Counted from the stretch's first letter, positions 45,704-54,599 are shown. The stretch is 64,000 nucleotides of DNA from Puniceibacterium antarcticum (GCF_002760615.1 NZ_AWWI01000100.1:124001-188000), one strand, 5' to 3'. Numbers and translations: made by a program. Notes: generated from the letters alone by a model not told the origin.

Positions 45704-46459
45704 ATGCCGCTGAACTCTGGATCAGACACCAAACCCGTCGTCGCCGTCACCGGCGCCAGCCGTGGCATCGGCCATGCCATCGTGCGGCATTTCTACAAGA
45801 ACGGCTGGGATGTGATCACTCTCGCCCGCACACCGTTTTCCGAAGTCTGCCCCTGGGCCGATGGAATCGTGCAGCACCTCAAGGTTGATCTCGCTGACAC
45901 CCAGTCGGTGCTGGACGCCGCTGCCGATCTGAAAAAACTGCTGGACGGGCGCGGGCTGAACGCGCTGATCAACAACGCCGGCATTTCCCCCAAAGCCCCC
46001 GATGGCGCAAGGATGAGCGCGATCAAGACGCCCATCGCCACCTTCCTTGATGTGCAGCACGTCAACCTCGTTGCCCCCTTCATCCTCTGTCAGGAACTGC
46101 TGGACCCCCTGCGCCAGGCCGGTGGCTCTGTCGTGAACATCTCCTCCATCGCCGCCTCCCGCGTGCATCCCTTTGCCGGTGCCGCCTATGCGATTTCAAA
46201 GGCCGGTCTTTCCGCCTTTACCCGCGAACTGGCGCATGAGCTGGGCAATTCCGGTGTGCGCGTCAACACCGTCGCACCGGGCGAAATCCAGACCTCGATC
46301 CTGTCGCCCGGCACGGATGAGCTGGTGGAAAGCCAGGTGCCGATGAAACGCCTCGGCCGCCCCGAAGAAGTCGCCGAAGTGGTCTATTTTCTGGCAAGCG
46401 AACTGTCCTCCTATGTCACGGGCACCGAAATCCCGATCAACGGCGGCCAGCACACCTGA
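45704..46459 (+). CDS. Short-chain dehydrogenase/reductase
   Basis: This 251-residue NAD(P)-dependent oxidoreductase shows the cofactor motif TGASRGIGHAIVRHF at the N-terminus and NNAGISPKAPDG. The catalytic Ser is in NISSIAAS, and the Tyr/Lys pair is in AAYAISKAGLS. The C-terminal part (VRVNTVAPGEIQT, GTEIPINGGQHT) is classic. The start at 45704 (MPLNSGSD) has AGGAG upstream. It is divergent from the cox-like operon and may process a product of that enzyme, but no substrate can be read. Confidence 0.94.
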   Translation: MPLNSGSDTKPVVAVTGASRGIGHAIVRHFYKNGWDVITLARTPFSEVCPWADGIVQHLKVDLADTQSVLDAAADLKKLLDGRGLNALINNAGISPKAPDGARMSAIKTPIATFLDVQHVNLVAPFILCQELLDPLRQAGGSVVNISSIAASRVHPFAGAAYAISKAGLSAFTRELAHELGNSGVRVNTVAPGEIQTSILSPGTDELVESQVPMKRLGRPEEVAEVVYFLASELSSYVTGTEIPINGGQHT

Positions 46460-46634
46460 CCGGCGGCGGCCTTGCTGGCGACAAACAGCGGGCCGCTCCG
46501 AAAGTCGCAAGCCGGGCCGGGGTTTTCCGGTTTGCCAAACCGCCGCCCGCCTCTATGGTCACTCCAAAGCGCGGCGGATGCGGGGCGATAACCCGCAAGC
46601 TCCGCAACGCCTTGGCGACACAAGGGAATGCGGG

Positions 46635-47357
46635 ATGAGCACAGGCCTCTCGGTCACATCACTCAGCTACAGCTATGGCACAAAGCGGGCGCTCAGCGAT
46701 GTCTCCTTCGACGTGGCACCGGGCCGCTTTGCCGCCCTGCTGGGCCCCAATGGCGCGGGCAAATCCACGCTGTTCTCCCTTCTCACCCGCCTGTTCACCA
46801 CCCGCGATGGAACGATCCGCATCGCCGGGTTCGACATGGCGAAAACGCCCCGGCAGGCGCTGCAAAAGATGGGCGTTGTCTTCCAGTCCCCGACGCTGGA
46901 CCTCGACCTCACAATCCGCCAGAATCTCAATTACTTCGCCGCGCTGCACGGACTTTCCGGGCGCGACGCCCGCGCGCGCATCGACCACGCGCTTGAGCGG
47001 CTGCAGATCCTCGATCGTGCCCATGAAAAGGCCCGCAACCTCAACGGCGGCCACCGCCGCCGCACGGAAATCGCCCGCGCCCTGATCCACGCGCCCTCTG
47101 TCCTACTGCTCGACGAACCCACCGTCGGCCTCGATGCGGCCGCCCGCCAGTCGATCACCGACCACGTCCACCGCCTGTGTGCCGAAGAAGGCCTGACTGT
47201 CCTCTGGGCGACCCACCTCACCGATGAGGTGTTCGATACTGATCAGCTGGTGGTCCTGCATCAGGGCCGCATCAGGGCGCAGGGGGATTGCGCCGCTCTG
47301 CGCGGCGATGCCCCGCTCAAGGACTACTTCCTCGCCACCACGGGCATCCCGGCATGA
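46635..47357 (+). CDS. ABC transporter ATP-binding protein, PQQ/alcohol-system type
   Basis: This 240-residue ATPase has Walker A GPNGAGKSTLF, the Q-loop GVVFQSPTLDLDL, Walker B VLLLDEPTVGLDAAA and switch His in WATHLTDEVFD. The signature is LNGGHRRRTEIARAL in place of LSGGQ. That variant is characteristic of the ATPases found with PQQ-dependent alcohol dehydrogenase systems (the family I recall as TIGR03864). It overlaps its permease gene by 4 bp. No PQQ enzyme gene lies in the window, so the partner system would be elsewhere. Confidence 0.9.
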   Translation: MSTGLSVTSLSYSYGTKRALSDVSFDVAPGRFAALLGPNGAGKSTLFSLLTRLFTTRDGTIRIAGFDMAKTPRQALQKMGVVFQSPTLDLDLTIRQNLNYFAALHGLSGRDARARIDHALERLQILDRAHEKARNLNGGHRRRTEIARALIHAPSVLLLDEPTVGLDAAARQSITDHVHRLCAEEGLTVLWATHLTDEVFDTDQLVVLHQGRIRAQGDCAALRGDAPLKDYFLATTGIPA

Positions 47358-48145
47358 AACCGTACCTGACCGCCCTGCGCGCTATCACCCTGCGCGAAGC
47401 CCTGCGTTTTGTGCATCAGCGCGAACGCTTCGTTGCCGCCCTCGTGCGCCCGCTGGTCTGGCTGCTGGTCTTCGCCGCCGGCTTTCGCGCCGCTCTGGGC
47501 CTGTCCATCATCCCGCCCTATCAGACCTACATCACGTACGAGACCTATATCATCCCGGGCCTCTGCGGCATGATCCTGCTGTTCAACGGAATGCAAAGCT
47601 CGCTCAGCCTGGTTTATGACCGCGAAACCGGCTCGATGCGCCTGCTGCTCACCGCGCCTTTGCCGCGTGGTTGGCTGCTGTTTTGCAAGTTGCTCGGCTC
47701 CACGCTGATCTCGGTGCTGCAGGTCTACACCTTCCTGATCATCGCCCATCTCTTCGGGATCGAGGCCACGCCGCTCGGCTATCTCGCCGCCCTGCCCGCG
47801 CTGCTGATTTCGGGGTTGATGCTCGGCACGCTCGGCCTTGCGCTCTCAAGCTTCATCAAACAGCTGGAAAATTTCGCCGGTGTGATGAACTTCGTGATCT
47901 TCCCGATGTTCTTCCTCAGCTCCGCGCTCTACCCGCTCTGGAAGATGGCCGAAAGCAGCTCGACCTTACGCGACATCTGCGCCGTGAACCCCTTTACCCA
48001 TGCAGTCGAACTGATCCGCTTCGCACTCTATCTGCAGTTCAATCTCGGCGCGCTGCTCTGGACCCTGCTTGCCACATGTGTCTTCATGGCGCTCGCCCTC
48101 TGGGGCTATGACCCCGCGCGCGGCCTCACCAACCGCAAGGGCTAA
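47354..48145 (+). CDS. ABC-2-type transporter permease (PedC-like)
   Basis: This 263-residue integral membrane protein has six predicted helices of the ABC-2 type (LVRPLVWLLVFAAGFRA, YIIPGLCGMILLFNGM, MLGTLGLALSSFIKQLENFAG, VMNFVIFPMFFLSSALYPL). The amphipathic N-terminal ITLREALRFVHQRERF resembles the PedC permease of PQQ-linked alcohol catabolism. ABC-2 exporters move small molecules or polymers outward. The start at 47354 overlaps the ATPase stop. Confidence 0.9.
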   Translation: MKPYLTALRAITLREALRFVHQRERFVAALVRPLVWLLVFAAGFRAALGLSIIPPYQTYITYETYIIPGLCGMILLFNGMQSSLSLVYDRETGSMRLLLTAPLPRGWLLFCKLLGSTLISVLQVYTFLIIAHLFGIEATPLGYLAALPALLISGLMLGTLGLALSSFIKQLENFAGVMNFVIFPMFFLSSALYPLWKMAESSSTLRDICAVNPFTHAVELIRFALYLQFNLGALLWTLLATCVFMALALWGYDPARGLTNRKG

Positions 48146-48170
48146 ACCGCCCACCGAATCAGATCCCCAG

Positions 48171-48200
48171 CCATACGGTTTCCATACGCGACCCATATGG
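48171..48200. repeat. Second locus of 11-bp-phased CCATACG repeats
   Basis: Units begin at 48171 (CCATACG), 48182 (CCATACG) and 48193 (CCATATGG), exactly 11 bp apart. The same motif order ends the array at 6598-6640. This locus lies between convergent genes rather than in a divergent promoter region, which argues against a simple operator. Confidence 0.7.
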
Positions 48201-48235
48201 GTGCCATGTCCCGTTCTGCGCCGCAGGTCCCCGGT

Positions 48236-48300
48236 TTCATCTGCCCCAAAATATCCTCGGGGGGCCTGGCCATAGGCCAGGCGGGGGCAGACAGCCCCCT
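48236..48300. repeat. Dispersed intergenic repeat, copy 2
   Basis: This stretch starts TTCATCTGCCCCAAAATATC and has a nested hairpin (GCCTGGCC with GGCCAGGC). It ends in GGGGGCAGACAGCCCCC. It shares its left part and overall plan with 42006-42056. It lies between the ABC permease and herA-type gene ends and could act as a terminator for both. Confidence 0.6.
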
Positions 48301-48380
48301 CTGAGCTCAAAAAAAAATGCAGCGCCAAAAGCTCACCTTGCTCAAACATCACCGTGCCCGAAAATCACCGTTCCAATAAA

Positions 48381-49997
48381 TCAACGCGCCCGGAACAGGC
48401 CCCCCAGGATCCCGCGCACGATCCGCCGCCCCGTGGTGCCGGTCAGCTCCTTCATCACCATGCGCCCCATCGCTTCGCCAAATCCCGATGCCTGCCTGCG
48501 CCGCACCGGCTCCGTTGCGCCGTCCCTGCGGGACCCGGAATACCGCCGGGCTGCACGATATTCCCGCGTTCCACCCTCTTCGAAAGGCTCCGCTGATACA
48601 GCCTCTGCCGCCAGCACCGCTCGCGCAGCCAGTATCTCATAGGCCGACTCCCGGTCCAGCATGCGGTCATACTTTCGACCCAGATCAGACCTTGCGATCA
48701 GCGCCGCTCGTACCTGCTGATCCAGCGGACCCAACTGCGACGACGGCGGGCGGATCAGCGTGCGCTGCACCCTGCCGGGCACGCCCTTGTCCTCCAGAAA
48801 AGAGGTCACAGCCTCTCCCACACCCACCTCTCGGATCGCTGTTTCCGTGTCAAAGGCCGGGTTCTCGCGATAGGTCTCTGCGGCCATGCGCAGCGCCTTG
48901 CGGTCGCGCGCCGTGAACGCCCGCAGGGCGTGCTGCACCCGGTTGCCCAGCTGCCCCAGCACATCCTCAGGGATGTCATCAGGGTTTTGCGTCACAAAAT
49001 ACACGCCCACCCCTTTGGATCGGATCAGCCGCGCCACCTGCTCGACCTTGTCCACAAGGGCCTTGGGCGCATCGTCAAACAGCAGATGCGCCTCGTCGAA
49101 AAAGAACACCAGTTTCGGGCGCTCCGGGTCACCAACCTCCGGCAATTCCTCAAACAATTCCGACAGCAGCCACAACAGGAACGTCGCATACAACCGGGGC
49201 GCAGCCATCAGCGCCTCTGCCGCCAGAATGTTGATCTGCCCGCGCCCGTCCGCACCCACCCGCATCAGATCCGCAAGGTCCAGAGCAGGTTCCCCGAACA
49301 GCTGCGCGCCGCCCTGATTTTCCAGCACCAGCAGACGCCGTTGGATCGCCCCCACGGACGCGATCGAAATATAGCCATAGCGCAGCGACAGCGCCTCACG
49401 GTTTTGCCCGACCCAGACCAGCAGCGCCTGCAGATCCTTAAGGTCAAGCAGCGCCAGCCCCTCTTCATCCGACAGGCGAAAGGCGACGTTCAGGATGCCC
49501 TCCTGCGCCTCGGACAATTCCAGCAGCCGAGAGATCAGCAGCGGCCCCATCTCGGCCAGGGTGGTGCGCACCGGATGCGCCAGCTTTCCGAAGAGATCCC
49601 AGAAGGTCGCCGGAAAGGCGCTGTAGGCATAGCCCTCAAACCTGATCGTCGCGGCCCGTTCGCTGAAGGATGTATGGGGCTTGGACAGCGGCGATCCCGC
49701 AGCGGCGAGCCCGGACAGATCCCCTTTGACGTCGGATAAAAACACCGGCACGCCAGCGGCCGAAAACCCCTCTGCCAGGATCTGCAGGGTTACGGTCTTG
49801 CCAGTCCCGGTCGCCCCGGCGATCAGACGGTGACGGTTGGCATATTTCAGGCGCAGCCCCTGCGGATCGTCCTGCCGCGCCCCGCCACCACCGATATAGA
49901 TTGCCCCAGCTATGCCCTGCGGATCCTCTTCGCTCTGCCCTGCAGCAGCATAGTCTTTTAACCATTCTCTGTCAGATTGAAAAAAGTCCGGTGCCAC
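48381..49997 (-). CDS. HerA/YjgR-like helicase (DUF853 family) ATPase
   Basis: This protein of about 538 residues is related to E. coli YjgR. It is a FtsK/HerA-superfamily ATPase of unclear duty, probably DNA- or chromatin-linked. Walker A is IAGATGTGKTVTLQ, Walker B region is KLVFFFDEAHLLFDD, and the sensor region is VGVYFVTQNPDDIP. No ATG is available at the expected place. GTG at 49997 gives the closest fit. A frame reaching 50093 would cross a plus-strand terminator hairpin and is rejected. The start is therefore uncertain, the identity is not. Confidence 0.88.
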   Translation of the reverse strand: MAPDFFQSDREWLKDYAAAGQSEEDPQGIAGAIYIGGGGARQDDPQGLRLKYANRHRLIAGATGTGKTVTLQILAEGFSAAGVPVFLSDVKGDLSGLAAAGSPLSKPHTSFSERAATIRFEGYAYSAFPATFWDLFGKLAHPVRTTLAEMGPLLISRLLELSEAQEGILNVAFRLSDEEGLALLDLKDLQALLVWVGQNREALSLRYGYISIASVGAIQRRLLVLENQGGAQLFGEPALDLADLMRVGADGRGQINILAAEALMAAPRLYATFLLWLLSELFEELPEVGDPERPKLVFFFDEAHLLFDDAPKALVDKVEQVARLIRSKGVGVYFVTQNPDDIPEDVLGQLGNRVQHALRAFTARDRKALRMAAETYRENPAFDTETAIREVGVGEAVTSFLEDKGVPGRVQRTLIRPPSSQLGPLDQQVRAALIARSDLGRKYDRMLDRESAYEILAARAVLAAEAVSAEPFEEGGTREYRAARRYSGSRRDGATEPVRRRQASGFGEAMGRMVMKELTGTTGRRIVRGILGGLFRAR

Positions 49998-50071
49998 ATG
50001 TCCTGTTTGGGATCGGGCGGACTTCCTCCCTGTCAGACTGGCCGCGCCTTTGGGCGCGGCTTTTTTTTTTT
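49984..50071 (+). ncRNA. Candidate small RNA ending at a strong terminator, antisense to the herA-type start
   Basis: A hairpin (AAGTCCG at 49984-49990 with CGGACTT at 50018-50024) is followed by a single-stranded CCTCCC (50025-50030). A near-perfect intrinsic terminator comes next: GCCGCGCC, loop TTTG, GGCGCGGC, then eleven T (50041-50071). No plus-strand gene precedes it. A CCUCC-bearing segment before a terminator recalls the anti-ribosome-site small RNAs of Rhodobacter. The 5' end is not determined. Confidence 0.5.
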
Positions 50072-50284
50072 CGCAACCGTCGGGTTTGCGCAAGGATCAG
50101 GCCGCAAACACGCGCCCCGCCAGACTGGCCACCTGCGTCCGACACAACCAAAGGAAGATTTATATTTCCAAAAATACCTCTAAGGGGTCCTTGTGACGCC
50201 ACACTGACTCTGATCCGCGTCATGTGGCTGTCATATCGAAAGAATCCCTGTTGACCGGTTCAGGCAGTTCTCGTAACTTTGCGA

Positions 50285-50355
50285 TCATAAAATAGTCGGC
50301 CGGTCCGACAGGGAGAGACGAGGGGAAAGGGGCCGCATGGCCCCTTTTCTTTTTC
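50285..50355 (+). ncRNA. Candidate ~70-nt small RNA with two stem-loops
   Basis: A first hairpin GTCGG-CCGGT-CCGAC (50295-50309) is joined by the purine-rich GGGAGAGACGAGGGG to an intrinsic terminator: AAAGGGGCC, loop GCAT, GGCCCCTTT, then TCTTTTT (50326-50354). A TTGACC with 17-bp spacing to TAACTT (50251-50279) could be its promoter. No coding gene upstream on the plus strand needs this terminator. It lies before the IalB-like gene. Confidence 0.5.
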
Positions 50356-50498
50356 GCGCCGCCATTCCTTTTCCCTCACGGCCTGCGCGCAATTTTTTGC
50401 CGTTCCTAGCGATAACGTGCTCAGTTTGCGCCTGACACTCCACCCCGACCGTGGTAACCGCCAGATATAATACTGACCGGGCTCGAGGAGCTTACCTG

Positions 50499-51149
50499 AT
50501 GACACGATCCATTCTTCTTCTTTCCACTCTGGCCATTCTTGCGGCGCCCATGTCTTGGGCTCAGGACACGGCGGCCCCCGCTGCGGATGCGCCTGCTGCA
50601 ACGTCTCCAGCCACCCCCGAAGCTGCGCAAGTGCCGCCGAACAATGTGCTCGACACAGGTGAGCCTGCCGATTCCGGGGCGACAAATGCCGCTCAGGCCG
50701 ACCAGACTTACACCAAGAACAAGTCCGGCGCCTGGGATGTTCAGTGCCTCAAGGTCGAAGAGGGCGAAGAGCCCTGCCAGATGTATCAGCTGCTGAAAGA
50801 CGGCAAAGGCTCCAACGTTGCCGAAGTGAGCCTGTTCAAGGTTGATGGAAGCTCCGAAGTCGCCGCTGGCGCCACATTCGTCGTGCCGCTGGAAACGCTT
50901 CTGACACAAAAACTGACCATCGCCGTCGATACAGGCCCGGCCAAACGCTATGACTTCTCGTTCTGCACGCAGGTCGGCTGCTACGCCCGCGTCGGCTTCA
51001 CCTCTGCCGAAATGGCCGCGTTCAAGGCTGGCGTCGCCGGCAAGGTCACCATCGTTCCCGCCCTTGCGCCGGATCAGAAGGTGACGCTGGACATGTCGCT
51101 CAGCGGATTCACCGCCGCCTACGACCAGATCACCTCGATCAAGCAGTAA
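50499..51149 (+). CDS. Invasion-associated locus B (IalB) family exported protein
   Basis: This 216-residue protein has a signal peptide (MTRSILLLSTLAILAAPMSW, cleavage near AQD). An Ala/Pro-rich low-complexity stretch of about 45 residues follows. The IalB domain then shows SGAWDVQCLKVEEGEEPCQMYQLL, FVVPLETLLTQKLTIAVD and FCTQVGCYARVGFT. Paired cysteines suggest periplasmic disulfides. The family name comes from Bartonella, but homologues are widespread in free-living alphaproteobacteria and the role here is unknown. The ribosome site GAGGAG precedes the ATG. Confidence 0.93.
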   Translation: MTRSILLLSTLAILAAPMSWAQDTAAPAADAPAATSPATPEAAQVPPNNVLDTGEPADSGATNAAQADQTYTKNKSGAWDVQCLKVEEGEEPCQMYQLLKDGKGSNVAEVSLFKVDGSSEVAAGATFVVPLETLLTQKLTIAVDTGPAKRYDFSFCTQVGCYARVGFTSAEMAAFKAGVAGKVTIVPALAPDQKVTLDMSLSGFTAAYDQITSIKQ

Positions 51150-51157
51150 GTGATCCT

Positions 51158-51185
51158 CGGTCGGGGCGGTTTCGCGCCCCGACCG
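51158..51185. terminator. Strong hairpin between convergent ialB-like and lpxB genes
   Basis: A perfect 11-bp stem (CGGTCGGGGCG with CGCCCCGACCG, six-base loop) begins nine bases after the ialB-like stop. No U-tract follows. It probably works as a bidirectional or rho-assisted terminator for the long envelope operon. Confidence 0.6.
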
Positions 51186-51219
51186 TCAAGATAAGCATCC
51201 CGTCACGACAGCCAGACCG

Positions 51220-52380
51220 TCACGACGCCTTGATGCCGTCCAGCACGGCCCGCGCCGCCCGAATGCCTGGCGACTCTCCTCCCAGACCCAGCCTGTCCAT
51301 CGTCAGCGCCATCGCCCGCGCCTGATCCTGTGGTGCATTCAGCACCCGCAGCAGCGCCTGTGCGATCGGGCCGGGCAGGCAATCCTTGCCGATGAATTCC
51401 GGCACAGCCCGGGTTTCGGACACGAGATTGACCAGCGTCACCGTATCCACCTTCAGCAACCGGCCAATGATCTGGCGGCTGATCCAGTTCATGTCATAGG
51501 CAATCACCATCGGCGTGCCCGCCGCCGCAAGCTCCAGCGACACGGTGCCCGACGCCGCCAGCGCCAGATCTGCCGCCGCAAAGGCGCTGCGCTTTTCCAG
51601 CGCCGCATCACCCGACGTCTCACGCGGATCCAGCACGATGGGGTTGCCGGGCCAGTCGGCCACGAACTCCTGCACCAGCCCCGCCACGGGCGCTGCCGCC
51701 GGCAGCACAAAGCGCAGATCGGGACGGGACTGCGCCACGATGCGCACCACCTCCCCGAACACCGGCGCCAGCCGCGTTACCTCGGACCGGCGCGATCCCG
51801 GCAGAACCAGCATCATCGGCGCATCGCCCAGCCCCTGCGCCGCGCGGAACCGCGCTACATCCCCGGCCTCAGCCTGCAGATCCGTCACCACCGGATGGCC
51901 GACAAAATCGCAACGCATCCCGGCGGCTTCCATATAGGGCGGCTCGAACGGGAACAGCGCCAGCACCTGATCCACATGCGCCGCCATCTTGGCCGCGCGT
52001 CCCGGACGCCAGGCCCAGACGGTGGGCGCCACGTAATGCACCACGCGAATGTTGCTCGACGCCTTTACCAGCTTGGCGACCCGCAGCGAAAATTCCGGCA
52101 GATCAATGGTGATCAGCACATCGGGTTTTTCGGCGATGATTGTCTCTGCCGTTTCACGGATCCGGCGTTTCAGGCTGCGATATTGCGACAGTATCTCGGA
52201 AATTCCCATGACCGAAATTTCGTCCATGTCGAACAGACTTTGCAGCCCCTGCTCGATCATCCGCGGCCCGCCGATCCCGCGAAAGCTCAGATCCTTTGGC
52301 CCGATCTCGCGCAGCCCCATCATCAGCGCCGCACCCAGCTTGTCGCCCGACGGCTCACCTGCAATGACAAAGACCCGCAT
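51220..52380 (-). CDS. lpxB: Lipid-A-disaccharide synthase
   Basis: This 386-residue inner-membrane-associated GT19 glycosyltransferase joins UDP-diacylglucosamine and lipid X to form the lipid A disaccharide. The N-terminus MRVFVIAGEPSGDKLGAALM is diagnostic. Further LpxB motifs are HYVAPTVWAWRPGRAAKMA, LLPGSRRSEVTRL, LAASGTVSLELAAAGTPMV and the NLV segment VTLVNLVSETRAVPEF. The start at 52380 overlaps the lpxI stop. It is the last gene of the envelope operon. Confidence 0.97.
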   Translation of the reverse strand: MRVFVIAGEPSGDKLGAALMMGLREIGPKDLSFRGIGGPRMIEQGLQSLFDMDEISVMGISEILSQYRSLKRRIRETAETIIAEKPDVLITIDLPEFSLRVAKLVKASSNIRVVHYVAPTVWAWRPGRAAKMAAHVDQVLALFPFEPPYMEAAGMRCDFVGHPVVTDLQAEAGDVARFRAAQGLGDAPMMLVLPGSRRSEVTRLAPVFGEVVRIVAQSRPDLRFVLPAAAPVAGLVQEFVADWPGNPIVLDPRETSGDAALEKRSAFAAADLALAASGTVSLELAAAGTPMVIAYDMNWISRQIIGRLLKVDTVTLVNLVSETRAVPEFIGKDCLPGPIAQALLRVLNAPQDQARAMALTMDRLGLGGESPGIRAARAVLDGIKAS

Positions 52381-53267
52381 CAGCGACCCGCCTCTCGCGA
52401 CCACAGGAACAGCCCCGCCCGGTCCAGATCCGCCAGCATCCGCGCGCGGTCCAGAACGATCACGCCCTCCGCCTCGATCACAATGCCCGCCAGCCCGGCA
52501 CGCGCCACACCGGCCACCGTGTCGGGGCCAACGGTCGGAAGGTCGGCGCGCCGGTCCTGCCCAGGCTTGGGCGCCTTAAACAAGAGGCCACGCCGCTGTC
52601 CATCGGTGCCCGACAGCCAGTCCGCCGCGCCCTCCAGAATATCACCCGCGGTATCCAGCGCCCAGCTGAACGGATCAGAACCACCCTCAGCGGGCGGCAC
52701 CTCGCGCAACCGCGCCAGCATCGCATCGGTGCCGGCATCATCCTCGCGCAGCACAACGCGCCCCTCTATCACCACGCAGGCCTGCCCCAGATCGGCCCGC
52801 CCCATGGCGGCCAGGGCAAGGTCTCCGGCATAGGCGTCCCCTTCGCTGCCCTCGGGGGGCTGCAGTTTGGTGGGACTGCCCGCAGACATCAGCAGATCCG
52901 GCGCTGCCTGATGGGCGGCCAGTACCTCCAGCCCCTCTGCCTCGAACAGGCCAATGACCGCGCGCAGCGCACCGTCGTCGCCCGCGCGCAGCGCATCGCG
53001 CAGCACCGGCACAAGGGGCATGGTCAAATCGTCAATCTGGGACAGATCAATCTCGGGCCGTCGGATCGATCCACACAGGCAAACCTGAGTGATCCCGCGG
53101 CGGTGCAGCTCGGCCAGCAAGGACCCCAGCGTTTCAAGCCGAAAGGTCACATCCGCCGCCAGTCCGTCCGGCGCATACCCGTCCAGCGTGCAGACAAGGG
53201 GCCGCATTTCCTGCGCCCCGGCCACTGCGGCGGGCAGCGCGCCCCGCCCTGCGATCAGCGCAAGCAC
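52380..53267 (-). CDS. lpxI: UDP-2,3-diacylglucosamine diphosphatase LpxI
   Basis: This 295-residue hydrolase converts UDP-2,3-diacylglucosamine to lipid X in organisms lacking LpxH. The sequence LALIAGRGALPAAVAGAQ at the N-terminus and a C-terminal DUF1009 domain (TVGPDTVAGVARAGLAGIVIEAEGVIVLDR) match LpxI. The middle shows GDDGALRAVIGLFEAEGLEVLAAH. The start codon is GTG at 53267, four bases from the lpxA stop. Its position between lpxA and lpxB fits the pathway order. Confidence 0.95.
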   Translation of the reverse strand: MLALIAGRGALPAAVAGAQEMRPLVCTLDGYAPDGLAADVTFRLETLGSLLAELHRRGITQVCLCGSIRRPEIDLSQIDDLTMPLVPVLRDALRAGDDGALRAVIGLFEAEGLEVLAAHQAAPDLLMSAGSPTKLQPPEGSEGDAYAGDLALAAMGRADLGQACVVIEGRVVLREDDAGTDAMLARLREVPPAEGGSDPFSWALDTAGDILEGAADWLSGTDGQRRGLLFKAPKPGQDRRADLPTVGPDTVAGVARAGLAGIVIEAEGVIVLDRARMLADLDRAGLFLWSREAGR

Positions 53268-53271
53268 CGCG

Positions 53272-54054
53272 TCAGCCCGGGGTCAGGAAATGACGATCGG
53301 AATCAGCCAGGATAAAGGCGACGATTTCGCGCACATAATCGCTTTGCGTTTCATCCCCCAGCCGCTTGGCGCGCTCCTGGAACGATCCCTCGCCCTGCGC
53401 CAGCATCTGGAATGCGGCCCGCAACGCGGTGATATCCGCGCGCGACACACCTTTGCGTTTCAGCCCGACCAGGTTCAGCCCGTCCAGCACACCGCGCGGA
53501 GCCTGCACAAGACCGTAGGGTATCACGTCATTGGTCACCATGGTGACCGCGCCGATGATCGCGCCGCGCCCGATGCGCACCCATTGATGCACACCCGACA
53601 GCCCGCCGACAATCACATCATCCTCGATGATGCAATGTCCGGCCAGCGCGACAGAGTTGACCAGAATGACCCGGTTGCCCACCTGCACATCATGCGCCAC
53701 ATGACAGCCCGCCATGAACAGCCCGTCATCGCCGACGCGGGTCACTCCGCCGCCGGCGCCGGTGCCCGCATGCATGGTCACATGTTCGCGGATTCGGTTG
53801 CGCGCGCCGACCTCAAGCCGGGTCTTCTCGCCCTTGAATTTCAGATCCTGCGGCACCTCGCCGATCACGGCAAAGGAATAGATGGTGCAGCCCTCACCAA
53901 TCACCGTGTCACCAGTGATCACCACGTGGCTTTTAAGCGTCACCCCGGCGCCCAAACGGACCTCTGGGCCGATGTGGCAAAACGGTCCGATCACGCAACC
54001 ATCCCCGATGATGGCCCCGTCCTCGATCACGGCGCTGGGATGAATTTCGCTCAT
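53272..54054 (-). CDS. lpxA: UDP-N-acetylglucosamine O-acyltransferase
   Basis: LpxA adds a 3-hydroxyacyl chain from acyl-ACP to UDP-GlcNAc, the first step of lipid A synthesis. The 260-residue chain is mostly left-handed beta-helix hexapeptide repeats ([40 protein letters not shown]). The catalytic His lies in [14 protein letters not shown], and [15 protein letters not shown] follows. The C-terminal helical part ends in SDRHFLTPG. It overlaps fabZ by 4 bp. Confidence 0.97.
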   Translation of the reverse strand: MSEIHPSAVIEDGAIIGDGCVIGPFCHIGPEVRLGAGVTLKSHVVITGDTVIGEGCTIYSFAVIGEVPQDLKFKGEKTRLEVGARNRIREHVTMHAGTGAGGGVTRVGDDGLFMAGCHVAHDVQVGNRVILVNSVALAGHCIIEDDVIVGGLSGVHQWVRIGRGAIIGAVTMVTNDVIPYGLVQAPRGVLDGLNLVGLKRKGVSRADITALRAAFQMLAQGEGSFQERAKRLGDETQSDYVREIVAFILADSDRHFLTPG

Positions 54055-54512
54055 TTCGGCAGGTCCATCATCGCAGTGAATTCCGCCTCACAGGCCAGCT
54101 CGCCGTCAACCTCCGCCACACCCTTAAACTTCCAGACCTTGCCGCCTGCCTTACCGCGCAGGGTGGTCAGACGCATCTTCAGCTGATCCCCCGGCACCAC
54201 CTTGCGGCGGAACTTGCAGTTATCGATGCCCATGAAATAGATCAGCATTTCTTTGTCGGCCAACTCCAGCGTCACACCAACCATCACGGCCGAAGTCTGG
54301 GCCATCGCCTCGACGATCGTCACCCCCGGCATGATCGGCGTGCCCGGAAAGTGACCCTGAAAATGCGGCTCGTTCATCGAGACATTCTTGATCCCCAAAG
54401 CCGAGGACGTCCCATCAATCTCGACCACCCGGTCCACCAGAAGGAACGGATAACGATGCGGCAGAATCCGCTGGATCAGCTGGATATCTGCGCTTTTCAG
54501 GGTGTCGGTCAT
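54051..54512 (-). CDS. fabZ: 3-hydroxyacyl-[ACP] dehydratase FabZ
   Basis: This 153-residue hot-dog-fold enzyme dehydrates 3-hydroxyacyl-ACP in fatty acid elongation and competes with LpxA for substrate. [13 protein letters not shown] and the catalytic motif [19 protein letters not shown] (His and Glu) are intact. The start at 54512 ([10 protein letters not shown]) is the normal family start. It sits between ompH and lpxA; an lpxD gene, often found just before fabZ, is absent from this block. Confidence 0.97.
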   Translation of the reverse strand: MTDTLKSADIQLIQRILPHRYPFLLVDRVVEIDGTSSALGIKNVSMNEPHFQGHFPGTPIMPGVTIVEAMAQTSAVMVGVTLELADKEMLIYFMGIDNCKFRRKVVPGDQLKMRLTTLRGKAGGKVWKFKGVAEVDGELACEAEFTAMMDLPK

Positions 54513-54599
54513 GTGGTGTCCTTTGCTTTTGGCTGCCCGGCCTTTTGTGCCTAGCAATCCAGCGCCCCGGGGGCAAGCGTCTCGCCAGACCGCTCCTGA

